Source of the DNA: Thiodiazotropha sp037384425
GTDB taxonomy: Bacteria; Pseudomonadota; Gammaproteobacteria; Chromatiales; Chromatiaceae
Length of the DNA: 64,000 bases
Assembly: GCA_037384425.1 (NCBI GenBank)
Contig: JARROA010000006.1
Coordinates: forward strand, 1 to 64,000
Direction: 5' to 3'
Made by a program: the position numbers and the translations under genes. Of this stretch, positions 40,695-51,220 are shown piece after piece. The stretch's first letter is position 1. Each line of letters begins with the position of its first letter. The notes under the pieces were generated by a model that did not search any database, was not told the DNA's origin, and saw nothing but the letters and a program-made list of their open reading frames with translations.

Positions 40695-43600
40695 TCAGTG
40701 ACTCCCCTTACTCTCGACCTCAGCGACCATCTGCTGGGCCTGCATCTCTTTCAGCGCGCGGCGGTACTCGACCGGCATGACCTTCACGAACTTGGGCAGT
40801 ATGCTGCTCCAGTTGTCGAGAATACGCTTGGCCACTTCCGAGTTGGTGTAGTGCAGGTGCCTCTCCACCAGCTGCTTCAGGCGCAAGGCATCGAAGCGGG
40901 TCATGTCGTGGCTGAGGTCGACCCTGCCATGACTCTCCAGATCGCCACCCTGATGATCCAGCTCCTCCAGTGCAATGTCCTCGTCCTCGATCGGCTCCAG
41001 CTCCACCTGAGCCAGATTGCAGCGATCGGAGAAATCTCCCTGCTCGTCCAGCACGTAGGCGATACCGCCCGACATGCCGGCGGCAAAGTTGCGCCCGGTA
41101 GGGCCGAGACAGACTACGATACCGCCGGTCATGTACTCACAGCCGTGGTCGCCCACGCCTTCGACCACTGCGGTGGCACCCGAATTGCGTACGCCGAAGC
41201 GCTCGCCGGCCACGCCACGGAAGAAGCACTCACCACTGATGGCACCGTAGAGCACGGTGTTGCCGACGATGATGTTCTCCTCGGCCTTGCCGATCTTCGA
41301 CTCCGCCGGCGGGTAGATCACCAGGCGGCCGCCGGAGAGGCCCTTACCGACATAATCGTTGCCCTCACCGGCCAGCTCCAGGGAGACACCCTTGGTGACC
41401 CAGGCGCCGAAGGACTGGCCGGCGGTGCCCTTGACCTTGATGTAGACCGTGTCGTCGGGCAGTCCGGCATAGCCGTACTTCTCGGCCAGGCGGCCGGAGA
41501 GCATGGTACCGAAGGTGCGGTTGTAGTTGTGGATGTCGATCTCGATCTTCACCGGCTCGCCCCTCTCCAGGGCCGGCTTGGCGAGCTCGATCAGCTTCTT
41601 GTCCAGAGCCTTGTCGAGGCCATGGTCCTGACCCTCGCAGTTGTAGATAGCGACACCCTCGCCAGCCTCGGGCTTGCGCAGCAGGCGGCTGTAATCGAGC
41701 CCCTTCGCCTTCCAGTGGCTGATCGCCTTGCGCATGTCGAGGCGGTCGCTCTGGCCGATCATCTCGTTGAAGCTGCGAAAACCCAGCTTGGCCATCAGCT
41801 GGCGCGCCTCTTCGGCGACGAAGAAGAAGTAGTTGATGACATGCTCCGGCTTGCCGGTGAAGCGTTTGCGCAGCTCCGGATCCTGGGTCGCGATACCCAC
41901 CGGGCAGGTGTTGAGATGGCACTTGCGCATCATCAGACAGCCTTCGGCGATCAGCGGCGCGGTGGCGAAGCCGATCTCATCGGCGCCCAGCAGGGCGGCC
42001 ACCACCACGTCGCGGCCGGTACGCATGCCGCCGTCGGCCTGCACCGCGATGCGTCCGCGCAGCTGGTTCAGCACCAGGGTCTGGTGGGTCTCGGCGAGGC
42101 CGATCTCCCAGGGTGAGCCGGCATGCTTGATCGAGGTCAGCGGGCTGGCGCCGGTACCGCCGTCGTATCCAGCGATGGTGACGTGGTCGGCGTGCGCCTT
42201 GGAGACGCCGGCGGCCACCGTGCCCACACCCACCTCGGAGACCAGTTTCACCGAAATACGCGCGTTCGGATTGGCGTTTTTCAGGTCGTGGATGAGCTGC
42301 GCCAGATCCTCGATAGAGTAGATGTCGTGGTGCGGCGGCGGCGAGATCAAGCCCACACCGGGCGTGGAGTGTCGCACCCGCGCAATCTGCTGGTTGACCT
42401 TGTGGCCGGGCAGCTGGCCGCCCTCGCCGGGCTTGGCGCCCTGGGCCATCTTGATCTGGATGTCGTCGGCGTTGACCAGGTACTCGGTGGTGACGCCGAA
42501 GCGGCCGGAGGCCACCTGCTTGATGGCGGAACGTTCCGGATTGCGCGAGCCGTCGGGCAGCGGGTTGAAACGCTCAGGTTCCTCGCCGCCCTCACCGGTG
42601 TTGGACTTGCCGCCGATGGTGTTCATCGCCTTGGCCAGGGTCGAGTGGGCCTCGTACGAAATGGAACCGAAGGACATGGCGCCGGTGGCGAAACGCTTGA
42701 CGATCTCGCCCGCCGGCTCCACCTCGTCCAGAGGGATCGGGTTGTCGGCGAACTTGAACTCGAACAGGCCACGCAGGGTCAGCAGGATCTCGTTCTGCTC
42801 GTTGATCGAGCGGGCGAACTCCTGATAGGTGTTCCAGTCGTTGCTGCGCACCGAGTGCTGCAGCTTGGCGATGGTCTGCGGCGTCCAGTTGTGGTCCTCG
42901 CCGCGCAGCCGATAGGCATAGTCGCCGCCCACGTCGAGGTGACGCTTGTAGATCAGCTGGTCGCCATAGGCCTTGTCATGCCACTTCACTGCCTCGGCGG
43001 CGATCTCGTTGAGACCGGCGCCCTCGATGGTGGTGGTGGTGCCGGTGAAATAGGCGTCGACCAACTCGCTGGAGAGGCCCACGGCGTCGAAAATCTGCGC
43101 ACCGCAGTAGGACTGATAGGTGGAGATCCCCATCTTCGACATTACCTTCTTCAGCCCCTTGCCGATGGCCTTGATGTAGCGTTTTTGCGCTTCGGCGAAG
43201 GCCAGCTGCTCAGGCAGCTTCGGCAGTTCACTCTGGATGGTGTCGAAGGCGAGATAGGGATTGACCGCTTCGGCACCGTAGCCGGCCAGGGTGGCGAAGT
43301 GGTGCACCTCGAGGGCGGCGCCGGTCTCCAGCACCAGGCCCGATTCGGTGCGCAGACCCTTGCGGATCAGATGGTGGTGCACGGCTGAGGTGGCCAGCAG
43401 CGCAGGGATGGCGACGTTGTCCGCATCCACCCTCCGATCGGAGAGGATCAGAATGTTATAGCCTTCGCGCACCTTCTGCTCGGCCAGCTCACAGAGCGCC
43501 TCCAGCGCCGGCTTCATACCGGCTGCGCCCTCGGCAGCTGCATACGTGATGTCGAGGGTCTTGGTGCGGAAGGCACCCCCGGTGTTGTCCTCGATGTGGC

Positions 43601-45335
43601 GGATGCGCTCCAGATCTTCGTTGGTCAGCACCGGCTGGCTGACTTCCAGGCGCATGTGCGCGCCGGCGTCCGCCAGATTGAGCAGGTTCGGCCGCGGGCC
43701 GATCAGACTCACCAGCGACATCACCAACTCCTCACGGATCGGGTCGATCGGCGGGTTGGTGACCTGGGCGAAATTCTGCTTGAAATAGGTCGACAGGTGC
43801 TTGGCCCGCAGGGAGAGTACCGAAGGCGGATTGTCAGCGCCCATGGAGCCGGTTCCCTCCTGGCCGGTCAGGACCATGGGGGTGAGCAGGAACTTGATGT
43901 CCTCCTGGCTGTAGCCGAAGGCCTGCTGGGCGTCGAGCAGGTCATCCTCGTCAGGGGCCATGGGGGCCACATCGGAAGGCAACTCGTCGAGGTGGATCTG
44001 GGTCTGGTCGAGCCAGTCCTGGTAAGGCTTGGCGGTGGCCAGCTGGGACTTGATCTCGGCATCGTCGATGATGCGTCCCTGTTCCATATCGATGAGGAAC
44101 ATCTTGCCGGGCTGCAGACGCCACTTCTTGACGATCTTCTCTTCGGGTATGTCGAGCACACCCATCTCCGAGCCCATCACCACCAGGTCGTCCTCGGTGA
44201 TCAGGTAACGGGCCGGCCGCAGGCCGTTGCGATCCAGGGTGGCGCCGATCTGACGACCGTCGGTGAAGGCCACCGCGGCAGGACCGTCCCAGGGCTCCAT
44301 CAGCGCCGCATGGTACTCGTAGAAGGCGCGCCGATCCTTGTCCATCAACTTGTTGCCGCCCCAGGCCTCGGGGATCAGCATCATCATGGCATGCGCGAGC
44401 GAATAGCCGCCGCAGACCAACAGTTCAAGGGCGTTGTCGAAACAGGCGGAATCGGACTGGCCCTCGGGGATCAGCGGCCAGATCTTGTCCAGATCCTCAC
44501 CCAGGATATCGGAGGCCATGGAGTTCTTGCGTGCCCGCATCCAGTTTACGTTACCGCGCAGGGTGTTGATCTCGCCGTTGTGCGCGATCATGCGGAAGGG
44601 ATGGGCCAGATCCCAGGTCGGGAAAGTGTTGGTGGAGAAGCGTTGATGCACCAGAGCCAAGGCTGTGACCATGCGCTCATCGTTGAGGTCGAGAAAATAG
44701 TCCCCCACCTGATTGGCCAGCAGCATGCCTTTATAGACCAGGGTGCGGGAGGACAACGAAGTGAAGTAGAAGGCGCTGCCGCCTTCCAGTTCCGCCTGCC
44801 GGACCCGGTTCTCGATCTGCTTGCGAATAACGAACAGTTTGCGCTCGAAGACGTCCTGATCGGCGCAGTTATCCCCACGTCCGACAAAGATCTGACGTAC
44901 CACCGGTTCCGTCGGCTTGACGCTGTAACCCAGATCGTCATTCTTGACCGGGACGTCGCGCCAGCCGAGTACCATCTGTCCCTCGGCCGCCACCAGCTGC
45001 TCGATGGTCTCCTCGCAGACATTGCGGCTGGCCTCGTTGCGCGGCAGGAACAGCATGCCAATGGCGTACTCACCCTCGGCAGGCAACCCGAACTCGGTGA
45101 CCGCACGAAAGAAGGCGTCCGGGATCTGCAACAGGATACCCGCGCCATCACCCGCTTTGGGGTCGGCCCCCACTGCGCCACGATGGGTCAATCGCTCAAG
45201 AATACCCAAACCTTGCTGGATGATCTCGTGGCTCTTGACGCCCTTAATGTTGGCGACAAAACCTACGCCGCAGGCATCGTGTTCATTGGCGGGATCGTAA
45301 AGTCCCTGTTTAGGCGGTAAAGCACCCTGGTTCAT
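40695..45335 (-). CDS. Glutamate synthase large subunit
   Basis: GltB, 1546 residues, makes two glutamates from glutamine and 2-oxoglutarate. A short propeptide precedes Cys22 of 'HDACGVGFVANIKG', the N-terminal catalytic Cys of the class II glutaminase domain. A central domain, the FMN-binding synthase domain with 'KPGEGGQLPGHKV', the 3Fe-4S cluster 'CHLNTCPVGIATQ' (near residue 1140) and a C-terminal beta-helix GXGXG domain follow. I begin at the ATG at 45335, which has GAGG upstream and gives the normal propeptide; a longer frame would add 19 residues. It precedes gltD. Confidence 0.97.
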   Translation of the reverse strand: MNQGALPPKQGLYDPANEHDACGVGFVANIKGVKSHEIIQQGLGILERLTHRGAVGADPKAGDGAGILLQIPDAFFRAVTEFGLPAEGEYAIGMLFLPRNEASRNVCEETIEQLVAAEGQMVLGWRDVPVKNDDLGYSVKPTEPVVRQIFVGRGDNCADQDVFERKLFVIRKQIENRVRQAELEGGSAFYFTSLSSRTLVYKGMLLANQVGDYFLDLNDERMVTALALVHQRFSTNTFPTWDLAHPFRMIAHNGEINTLRGNVNWMRARKNSMASDILGEDLDKIWPLIPEGQSDSACFDNALELLVCGGYSLAHAMMMLIPEAWGGNKLMDKDRRAFYEYHAALMEPWDGPAAVAFTDGRQIGATLDRNGLRPARYLITEDDLVVMGSEMGVLDIPEEKIVKKWRLQPGKMFLIDMEQGRIIDDAEIKSQLATAKPYQDWLDQTQIHLDELPSDVAPMAPDEDDLLDAQQAFGYSQEDIKFLLTPMVLTGQEGTGSMGADNPPSVLSLRAKHLSTYFKQNFAQVTNPPIDPIREELVMSLVSLIGPRPNLLNLADAGAHMRLEVSQPVLTNEDLERIRHIEDNTGGAFRTKTLDITYAAAEGAAGMKPALEALCELAEQKVREGYNILILSDRRVDADNVAIPALLATSAVHHHLIRKGLRTESGLVLETGAALEVHHFATLAGYGAEAVNPYLAFDTIQSELPKLPEQLAFAEAQKRYIKAIGKGLKKVMSKMGISTYQSYCGAQIFDAVGLSSELVDAYFTGTTTTIEGAGLNEIAAEAVKWHDKAYGDQLIYKRHLDVGGDYAYRLRGEDHNWTPQTIAKLQHSVRSNDWNTYQEFARSINEQNEILLTLRGLFEFKFADNPIPLDEVEPAGEIVKRFATGAMSFGSISYEAHSTLAKAMNTIGGKSNTGEGGEEPERFNPLPDGSRNPERSAIKQVASGRFGVTTEYLVNADDIQIKMAQGAKPGEGGQLPGHKVNQQIARVRHSTPGVGLISPPPHHDIYSIEDLAQLIHDLKNANPNARISVKLVSEVGVGTVAAGVSKAHADHVTIAGYDGGTGASPLTSIKHAGSPWEIGLAETHQTLVLNQLRGRIAVQADGGMRTGRDVVVAALLGADEIGFATAPLIAEGCLMMRKCHLNTCPVGIATQDPELRKRFTGKPEHVINYFFFVAEEARQLMAKLGFRSFNEMIGQSDRLDMRKAISHWKAKGLDYSRLLRKPEAGEGVAIYNCEGQDHGLDKALDKKLIELAKPALERGEPVKIEIDIHNYNRTFGTMLSGRLAEKYGYAGLPDDTVYIKVKGTAGQSFGAWVTKGVSLELAGEGNDYVGKGLSGGRLVIYPPAESKIGKAEENIIVGNTVLYGAISGECFFRGVAGERFGVRNSGATAVVEGVGDHGCEYMTGGIVVCLGPTGRNFAAGMSGGIAYVLDEQGDFSDRCNLAQVELEPIEDEDIALEELDHQGGDLESHGRVDLSHDMTRFDALRLKQLVERHLHYTNSEVAKRILDNWSSILPKFVKVMPVEYRRALKEMQAQQMVAEVESKGSH

Positions 45336-45599
45336 TACGCAAACCTCATTTTGCCCGTACCTTCCCGGCCGTGGCCGCGACGGAGGTCTCAAGCAATTGC
45401 TGAAGAAGGAGTTATCGGCGGAGATTCACAGCCGCCCGCATACATCTTTACGAGACGCAGAACATCGTAGGATACGTGAGAAATCGCTCTCAGACCAGCA
45501 TATCGAAGACTTTCCCTAATGATTCGACAACACCCAAGCCGAAACTACCCCATGAACTGCGCCGGTGGCAACCCGCCAAGCCCCTTCTCAAATTGCGAT

Positions 45600-47213
45600 T
45601 TATGGCTGCAGTGAACTCAACGGGCGCGCCCAAGCACCCCCTTTCTGTAGCTCGGCCGCCAAGCTTTTGATCGCTTTCAATGCCGCGGCGCGATTCGGGT
45701 ACCTGCCCCAAAGCAAGGGATACCACGTACGCCCCTTGCGTACCGTACGCACAGAGAATACCTGTTCCTGTAGCTTGTACTTTTCGATAACTTCTTGTAA
45801 TGACTCGATATTTTCAACGGCCAGCAGCTGAACGGTGTAGCTACCTGGCGCCTGCTCCCTGAGCCATTCCTTTGACTTCACCAGTGTCGATGATGCCCGT
45901 GCTGCCGGCGTGGACACCTCCTTGGCGGGAGCAGCCTCAGCTGCCTGCGTGACCGGCTCATCTTGCCCAGCTTCGGGGGCCTTCTCCTTCGAATCAGTGG
46001 CCGGCACAACCCCCGTTTCACCAGCAACACTCTTCAGGCTTTCACCCGCTGCCGAAGGGTTTCCGTCAGAGGGCATTTGAGAGGGGACGGACACGGCTGT
46101 AGTCTCTTTCGCGGCCAGGTCCGGCGTGGTTTGCGGCCTGACAGGCTCGGAAATCACCGCCTCTGCAACTGGACTTTTCGGTTCGGAAACCGCCTCAGCA
46201 GCAACTGGCCGTTTCGTCTCGACAACCGGTACTTGAATCGATGTCGGCTCATTGCTCGACTCGGGTGCGGGCGATTTCCGCGCTGCAGCCCTCTCTGCTT
46301 CACCAACAGCAGCAAGTTTGGGTTCCGCATTCTGCGGTTGCATGCTTACTGCAGGCGAACTCTCCTCGACCTCCACTTGCCGCTGATTGGGCTTCTGAAC
46401 CTCGGGAGAGAACAACCGGTTGATCGGTCCCTGAAACAGGAGCAACAGAAGCACCACAGCCCCCAAAGGCACGGCACCCCAAAGCCATGACTTTCGGATT
46501 CTACCGGTGATCGGCTCGAGGGTGCCATCCGCCTCTCCCACGGCTTCAAGGATGGCGCTGGCAAGCGCACCGGGCGCCCCTTTGGTGTCCCGATAAAGAC
46601 GGTCCAAACGACTTGCGTCCAACGCCAGTTGTGGGTCGAGCCCTTCGACGTTCAGCAGGAAGCGCATATAGCTGTCGGCCTCCTCACGCGTCAGCGGCGG
46701 GAGATCGATCACCTGAATCGATTGGGGTGACATCACCTGTAGCTGAGGCGTGGAGAGCAGCATGTCAATCTGTTCGTTGGCAAACAGCACCAGGCTTACG
46801 AGGGGAGCCCCATCCACCTGCCGCTCGTAGAGACGCAACAGGGTGATCAAGCTGGTAGGCGGCAGCTCCTGGGCATCGTCGATCAACAACACCGGAACCG
46901 AGCCACGCTTCCTCATTGTCTCGAAGCGGTCGATCAGACGGCGAATGTTGTCCTCCTTGGCATCGGGCAGGCCGTTGCAGCGGGCAATATGAGCCAGGAG
47001 CCGTTCGGGCTGCATCATGGAATCCGCCGAGAAATGGCAAACCGCCCAGTTATCCGGCGCCCCAACCTGCAGGCGTGAGGCCAACAGGCTTTTGCCGATA
47101 CCGGACATGCCACGAACCAGAGGCACCAGTTCACTGTTCTCTATCAGATGCCTGATCAGATCCAGCCGCGCTTCAGATTCCGGCGTCGAGAAAATTTCTT
47201 CGTTCTCAGCCAA
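45600..47213 (-). CDS. DamX-like ATPase with C-terminal SPOR domain
   Basis: The 537-residue protein has an N-terminal AAA-type ATPase domain with Walker A 'GMSGIGKS' (residues 35-42) and Walker B 'VLLIDDAQEL'. A membrane helix (about 244-262), a long Pro/Ala/Glu-rich periplasmic linker and a C-terminal SPOR domain (about 455-535, 'SYTVQLLAVENIESLQEVI') follow. SPOR domains bind denuded septal peptidoglycan, and DamX works in cell division. The position after aroB matches the aroK-aroB-damX order of enterobacteria. No ATG fits the start; the TTG at 47213, 23 bases after aroB, is used. Confidence 0.9.
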   Translation of the reverse strand: MAENEEIFSTPESEARLDLIRHLIENSELVPLVRGMSGIGKSLLASRLQVGAPDNWAVCHFSADSMMQPERLLAHIARCNGLPDAKEDNIRRLIDRFETMRKRGSVPVLLIDDAQELPPTSLITLLRLYERQVDGAPLVSLVLFANEQIDMLLSTPQLQVMSPQSIQVIDLPPLTREEADSYMRFLLNVEGLDPQLALDASRLDRLYRDTKGAPGALASAILEAVGEADGTLEPITGRIRKSWLWGAVPLGAVVLLLLLFQGPINRLFSPEVQKPNQRQVEVEESSPAVSMQPQNAEPKLAAVGEAERAAARKSPAPESSNEPTSIQVPVVETKRPVAAEAVSEPKSPVAEAVISEPVRPQTTPDLAAKETTAVSVPSQMPSDGNPSAAGESLKSVAGETGVVPATDSKEKAPEAGQDEPVTQAAEAAPAKEVSTPAARASSTLVKSKEWLREQAPGSYTVQLLAVENIESLQEVIEKYKLQEQVFSVRTVRKGRTWYPLLWGRYPNRAAALKAIKSLAAELQKGGAWARPLSSLQP

Positions 47214-47236
47214 GCGGATATCCCGATATTAAAGTG

Positions 47237-48328
47237 TCAACGACCATAATTCTCGAGTGTTTCATGCAGTTTCGCCAGATTGAATTCATCCGTAACACAG
47301 GCGGACCCAATCCCATTGAGCAACACCAACCTCAACTTCCCATCCAATACCTTCTTGTCTACTGCCATCAACGAAAGAAACTGTTCCACCCCCAATGATA
47401 CGGGGGGCAGTGTCGGTAACCCTGCCCGTTCGATCAACTGACAGGCCCTTGCCAACTCCTCGGATCCAATCCAGCCCAGACGATTGGACAGATCCGCTGC
47501 CATGCACATACCTGTGGCTACCGCCTCACCATGCAACCAGCTGCCATAGCCCATACCTGTCTCGATGGCATGCCCGAAGGTATGCCCAAGGTTGAGCAGA
47601 GCACGCTGACCGGCCTCTCTCTCATCAGCGGCCACCACTGCCGCTTTGCACCGACAGGAGCGCTCGATCGCAGTAGCCAACAGTGCGGAGTCGCGCGCAA
47701 CCAGCCCGCCCATTTCCCTCTCGAGCCAGTCGAAGAAATCACGTTCTGCGATCAGCCCGTATTTGATGATTTCGGCCAAACCCGAGGCAAACTGGCGATC
47801 ATCCAGCGTATTCAGCGTAGCCGTATCCGCCAGAACAGCAAGTGGCTGATGAAAGGCGCCGATCATGTTCTTGCCCAGCGGGTGATTGACCCCTGTCTTT
47901 CCGCCCACGGAAGAGTCGACCTGGGACAGCAGGGTTGTCGGCACCTGAATGAAATCCACGCCACGCTGGTAGGTCGCAGCGGCAAATCCCGCCATATCCC
48001 CGATCACACCTCCCCCCAACGCGATCAGAGTGCATTTGCGTGTGAATCGCCGCTCCAAAAGCGCGGTGTAGATTTGATTCAACACCTCGAGAGTCTTGTA
48101 CTCCTCTCCATCGGGGAGGATGACATGAGACACGTCGAAGCCGGTCAGAGCCGAACGCGTTGACTCCAGATAGAGTGGAGCGATGGTTTCATTGGTCACC
48201 ACCATGACCTGCCTGCCAGGCACATGTTTGGCGTAAAAACCGGCATCCGAATGCAGATGCTCACCAATGTAGATCGGGTAGCTTCTATCCCCCAGATCCA
48301 CCGTCAATGTGTAGTTACACTTGCTCAA
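47237..48328 (-). CDS. 3-dehydroquinate synthase
   Basis: AroB, 363 residues, converts DAHP to 3-dehydroquinate, the second step of the shikimate pathway, using NAD and a metal ion. The sequence has 'DGEEYKTLEVLNQIYTALLE', 'IALGGGVIGDMAGFAAATYQ' and 'GGKTGVNHPLGKNMIGAFHQP', with metal-binding His in 'NLGHTFGHAIE'. The start is uncertain: TTG at 48328 gives the N-terminus 'MSKCNYTLTVDLGDRSYPI', which fits the family; no ATG is available. It lies 21 bases after aroK. Confidence 0.95.
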   Translation of the reverse strand: MSKCNYTLTVDLGDRSYPIYIGEHLHSDAGFYAKHVPGRQVMVVTNETIAPLYLESTRSALTGFDVSHVILPDGEEYKTLEVLNQIYTALLERRFTRKCTLIALGGGVIGDMAGFAAATYQRGVDFIQVPTTLLSQVDSSVGGKTGVNHPLGKNMIGAFHQPLAVLADTATLNTLDDRQFASGLAEIIKYGLIAERDFFDWLEREMGGLVARDSALLATAIERSCRCKAAVVAADEREAGQRALLNLGHTFGHAIETGMGYGSWLHGEAVATGMCMAADLSNRLGWIGSEELARACQLIERAGLPTLPPVSLGVEQFLSLMAVDKKVLDGKLRLVLLNGIGSACVTDEFNLAKLHETLENYGR

Positions 48329-48349
48329 AATGACCCCGTGATGCCTGAT

Positions 48350-48868
48350 CTACTCCGAAGACTCCAGTCGCTTGATTATTTCACGAACGACAGACTGTGT
48401 ATTCCTCCCTTCCGTGCTGATGACCAGGTCAGCTGTCTGGCGGTAGAGTGGGTCCCGGACCCGCATCAATGACTGGAGCTTCTCAAGCGGATTCTCTGTC
48501 TGCAGCAAAGGTCGGTTTTTGTCGCGATGCGTGCGCTCGAATTGTTGTTCTGGCGTACATTGAAGGTATACCACGAAACCGCGTGAGGAGAGATGTAACC
48601 GATTCACCTCCCGCAGGATTGCACCTCCGCCCGTAGCCAGAATTATACCCTCCTTTGCCGTCAACTCATCGATTACGACCTGTTCTCGATTTCTAAAACC
48701 CTCCTCACCCTCAAACTCGAAAATTGTCGGTATATCCACGCCTGTCCGATGCTGGATCTCATGGTCGGAATCAACAAACTCCATCCTGAGTATTTCAGAC
48801 AACTGTCTCCCGACTGTCGTCTTGCCTGCCCCCATCGGGCCTACCAGGAAAAGGTTGTTTATGGACAT
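48350..48868 (-). CDS. Shikimate kinase
   Basis: AroK, 172 residues, phosphorylates shikimate at O3. The P-loop 'GPMGAGKTTVGRQL' (residues 10-23), substrate-binding 'DSDHEIQHRTG' and 'ILATGGGAILREVNR' are all in place. It heads the aroK-aroB-damX set on the minus strand. The pilQ terminator lies just upstream, so the aro genes need their own promoter in the 153-base gap, which I could not pick out with confidence. Confidence 0.96.
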   Translation of the reverse strand: MSINNLFLVGPMGAGKTTVGRQLSEILRMEFVDSDHEIQHRTGVDIPTIFEFEGEEGFRNREQVVIDELTAKEGIILATGGGAILREVNRLHLSSRGFVVYLQCTPEQQFERTHRDKNRPLLQTENPLEKLQSLMRVRDPLYRQTADLVISTEGRNTQSVVREIIKRLESSE

Positions 48869-48971
48869 GCTTTTGCCGAAAGATGTATGTGACTCGTTTC
48901 ACGAACGATGGTGCTGGCAGTTAGAAAACATATGCCAATTACACGAATAGTAACAGGCTTTTCATAGTGGC

Positions 48972-49005
48972 AAAAATAAGGCGTGCCGCGAAGCACGCCT
49001 TTTTC
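48972..49005 (-). terminator. Intrinsic terminator of the pilMNOPQ operon
   Basis: A 9-base stem (48978-48986 with 48993-49001, AAGGCGTGC core) and six-base loop lie 21 bases after the pilQ stop. On the minus strand it is followed by TATTTTT. On the plus strand TTTTT also follows, so it may work in both directions. Confidence 0.85.
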
Positions 49006-49021
49006 AACCCATTGGATTCGG

Positions 49022-51205
49022 TTATCTGACGCGCAGCGTCTCCTTCAGGATTTTCGGTGTGACAAAGATCAGCAGCTCGCTGTTCTGGTCACGCACCTCA
49101 TTCCTTCGGAACAAGACTCCGGCAAACGGGATATCACCAAAAAACGGGATCTTTTCCACATCGTGGGTCTTTGTGCGCTCGAACACGCCGCCAAGCACGA
49201 CAGTCTCGCCATTGTCCACCAGAACGGTGGTTTCGATCTTGCGCGTATCGAGAGGGGGCACACCGAGCACTGACCTCGAGAAATCAGGGCTGTCTTTGTT
49301 GACCACCAGATCCATCCTTACCCGATCGTCCGGCGTGATCTGGGGCGTGACATCGAGCTTCAGAACAGCTTCCTTGAAACTCACTGTCGTAGCACCACTT
49401 GAACTCGCCTCCTGGTAGGGAATCTCGACACCCTGCTTGATGCTGGCTTTGGTCTGATCCGATGTGATCACACGCGGGCTTGAGATGACCTCACCCCGAC
49501 CTTCCGTCTGCATTGCGGTCAATTCAAGCTGAAGCAGATAGGAACCCAGTTTTCCGACCAGGAAGTTGACACCTCCCGACGGGGCTGTCACAGGCAGATT
49601 CACCATCAACGATTCGTTGGTGGAACCTGCAGGGTTTTCTATGCCCGGTGCCACACCGAAAGTACCGCCTATGTGTCCAGGTTCAGAACCGGCAACAGTA
49701 TAATGGTTGTCGCCAATATTGACCACGTCGTCTGTACCGAAACTTGCGCCTACCCGCACACCGAGATCCTTGGCGAAATCGTTATTGGCGACGACGATAC
49801 GAGATTCGATAAGCACCTGTCGTACAGGCACATCCAGCTTTTGCAGCAAGCGACGGATATCCTGCAGCTTCGCTGTCGTGTCCTGAACCAGCAGGGTATT
49901 GGTCCGGGTATCGACCGTCACATTCCCGCGCTCTGACAACAGTCGATTTTCTTCAGACTTCAGCAGGACGGCTAAATCCTCAGCCTTGGCATAGTTCACC
50001 TGGATAAAGTCGGAACGCAGCGGGGCGAGCTCTTCGATCTTCTGCTGCGATTCCAGCTCCAGTTGCTCACGGGCCGCGATCTCTTCCGTAGGGGCAACCA
50101 TGATGACATTGTCGACCTGACGTTTGGACAAGCCTTTAGATTTGAGAATGATGTCGAGCGCCTGATCCCAGGGCACATTCTTCAGTCTCAGAGTGATCCT
50201 TCCATCCACGGTATCGCTGGTAACGAGGTTCAATTCCGTAAAGTCAGCCAACAGCTGAAGGACCGCACGCACCTCGATATCCTGGAAGTTGAGCGACAGT
50301 CTGTCACCCGTGTAGATCATTCTCTCTTTCTGGAGCGCTTCCTTTTCCTCTTTGGTGAGAGACCTGACCTCCACTGCGAATGTCTCGTTCGCCTGGTATG
50401 CCAGATAGTCATATTCGCCCGTGGGATAGATATCGATGATGACGTTTTCGCCTCTCGCCCTCGTCTCTACCTTGCTGATCGGTGTAGCAAAATCCAATAC
50501 ATCCAGCGACTGCAATAGATCAGGGGAGATTGACGCCTCATAGAACTCAACCACTATTCTGCCGGCCTCCTCGCGGACATCGACCGGAAGCGTGGTATCA
50601 CCCAGGGTTACGAGAACCCGTCCCTCGCCGCCTTCTCCTCTGCGAAAATCGATATCCCGGATATCCGAGGACACGGCAGACGTTGCTGCCGGCGCAGCGC
50701 CCGCTTGCGCCGGTTTCGGCGCTGAACTCTGTTTGACCTGAGAAGCGACTTTGGGCTGATCACTCACATCAAGTGATATCAGTACCTGACTGCCATTGAC
50801 TGTCGAGGTATAGGGAACAGTCTTGGTCAGATTGATGACCAGACGTGTACGAGACCCCGCTTCAAGCGCCGTGACGCTGTGCACCGGACCTACACCAATC
50901 AGTTTTGTTTTGTAACCGAGCTCGCTTTTGATACCGGGAAAATCCAAGGATATACGTGCCGGGTTCTCGGTAACGAAACCTGTAGGCTGGTCGACATCTC
51001 CGCTCATACTCAATGTAAGCTGCACGCGATCCCCTGGAAGGGCCGAAAAATCGATCGACTTCAGGGCGCTCTCTGCGAAGGCGTTGAACGGACAACTCAC
51101 CAAAGCCAGGAGAACCAAGATGCCAAGCGCCTTTTGTGTCAACGTGCCGCGCTCATCTTTCGATTCTTTCAAAAAGTATTTGAGTGCCATTGGCAAACCT
51201 CTCAT
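49022..51205 (-). CDS. Type IV pilus secretin PilQ
   Basis: PilQ, 727 residues, forms the outer-membrane channel for type IV pili. After a signal peptide (cleavage near 'FNAFAES') come two AMIN domains (about residues 50-290) that bind peptidoglycan, an STN/N0 domain (about 310-385, 'LNFQDIEVRAVLQLLADFTE'), an N1 domain and the secretin core (about 470-725), ending 'LLIFVTPKILKETLRV'. The start may be ATG 51205 or ATG 51190; the second has the better ribosome site and gives 'MALKYFLKES'. It closes the pilM-N-O-P-Q operon. Confidence 0.96.
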   Translation of the reverse strand: MRGLPMALKYFLKESKDERGTLTQKALGILVLLALVSCPFNAFAESALKSIDFSALPGDRVQLTLSMSGDVDQPTGFVTENPARISLDFPGIKSELGYKTKLIGVGPVHSVTALEAGSRTRLVINLTKTVPYTSTVNGSQVLISLDVSDQPKVASQVKQSSAPKPAQAGAAPAATSAVSSDIRDIDFRRGEGGEGRVLVTLGDTTLPVDVREEAGRIVVEFYEASISPDLLQSLDVLDFATPISKVETRARGENVIIDIYPTGEYDYLAYQANETFAVEVRSLTKEEKEALQKERMIYTGDRLSLNFQDIEVRAVLQLLADFTELNLVTSDTVDGRITLRLKNVPWDQALDIILKSKGLSKRQVDNVIMVAPTEEIAAREQLELESQQKIEELAPLRSDFIQVNYAKAEDLAVLLKSEENRLLSERGNVTVDTRTNTLLVQDTTAKLQDIRRLLQKLDVPVRQVLIESRIVVANNDFAKDLGVRVGASFGTDDVVNIGDNHYTVAGSEPGHIGGTFGVAPGIENPAGSTNESLMVNLPVTAPSGGVNFLVGKLGSYLLQLELTAMQTEGRGEVISSPRVITSDQTKASIKQGVEIPYQEASSSGATTVSFKEAVLKLDVTPQITPDDRVRMDLVVNKDSPDFSRSVLGVPPLDTRKIETTVLVDNGETVVLGGVFERTKTHDVEKIPFFGDIPFAGVLFRRNEVRDQNSELLIFVTPKILKETLRVR

Positions 51206-51220
51206 CTCGAATTCCCCTTG

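Noticed and set aside
39466..40701. 411-codon plus-strand ORF opposite gltD
   Set aside because: Antisense to a canonical gltD; composition is typical of a shadow frame.
40698..45320. Several long plus-strand ORFs opposite gltB
   Set aside because: All lie inside gltB on the other strand and show no domain.
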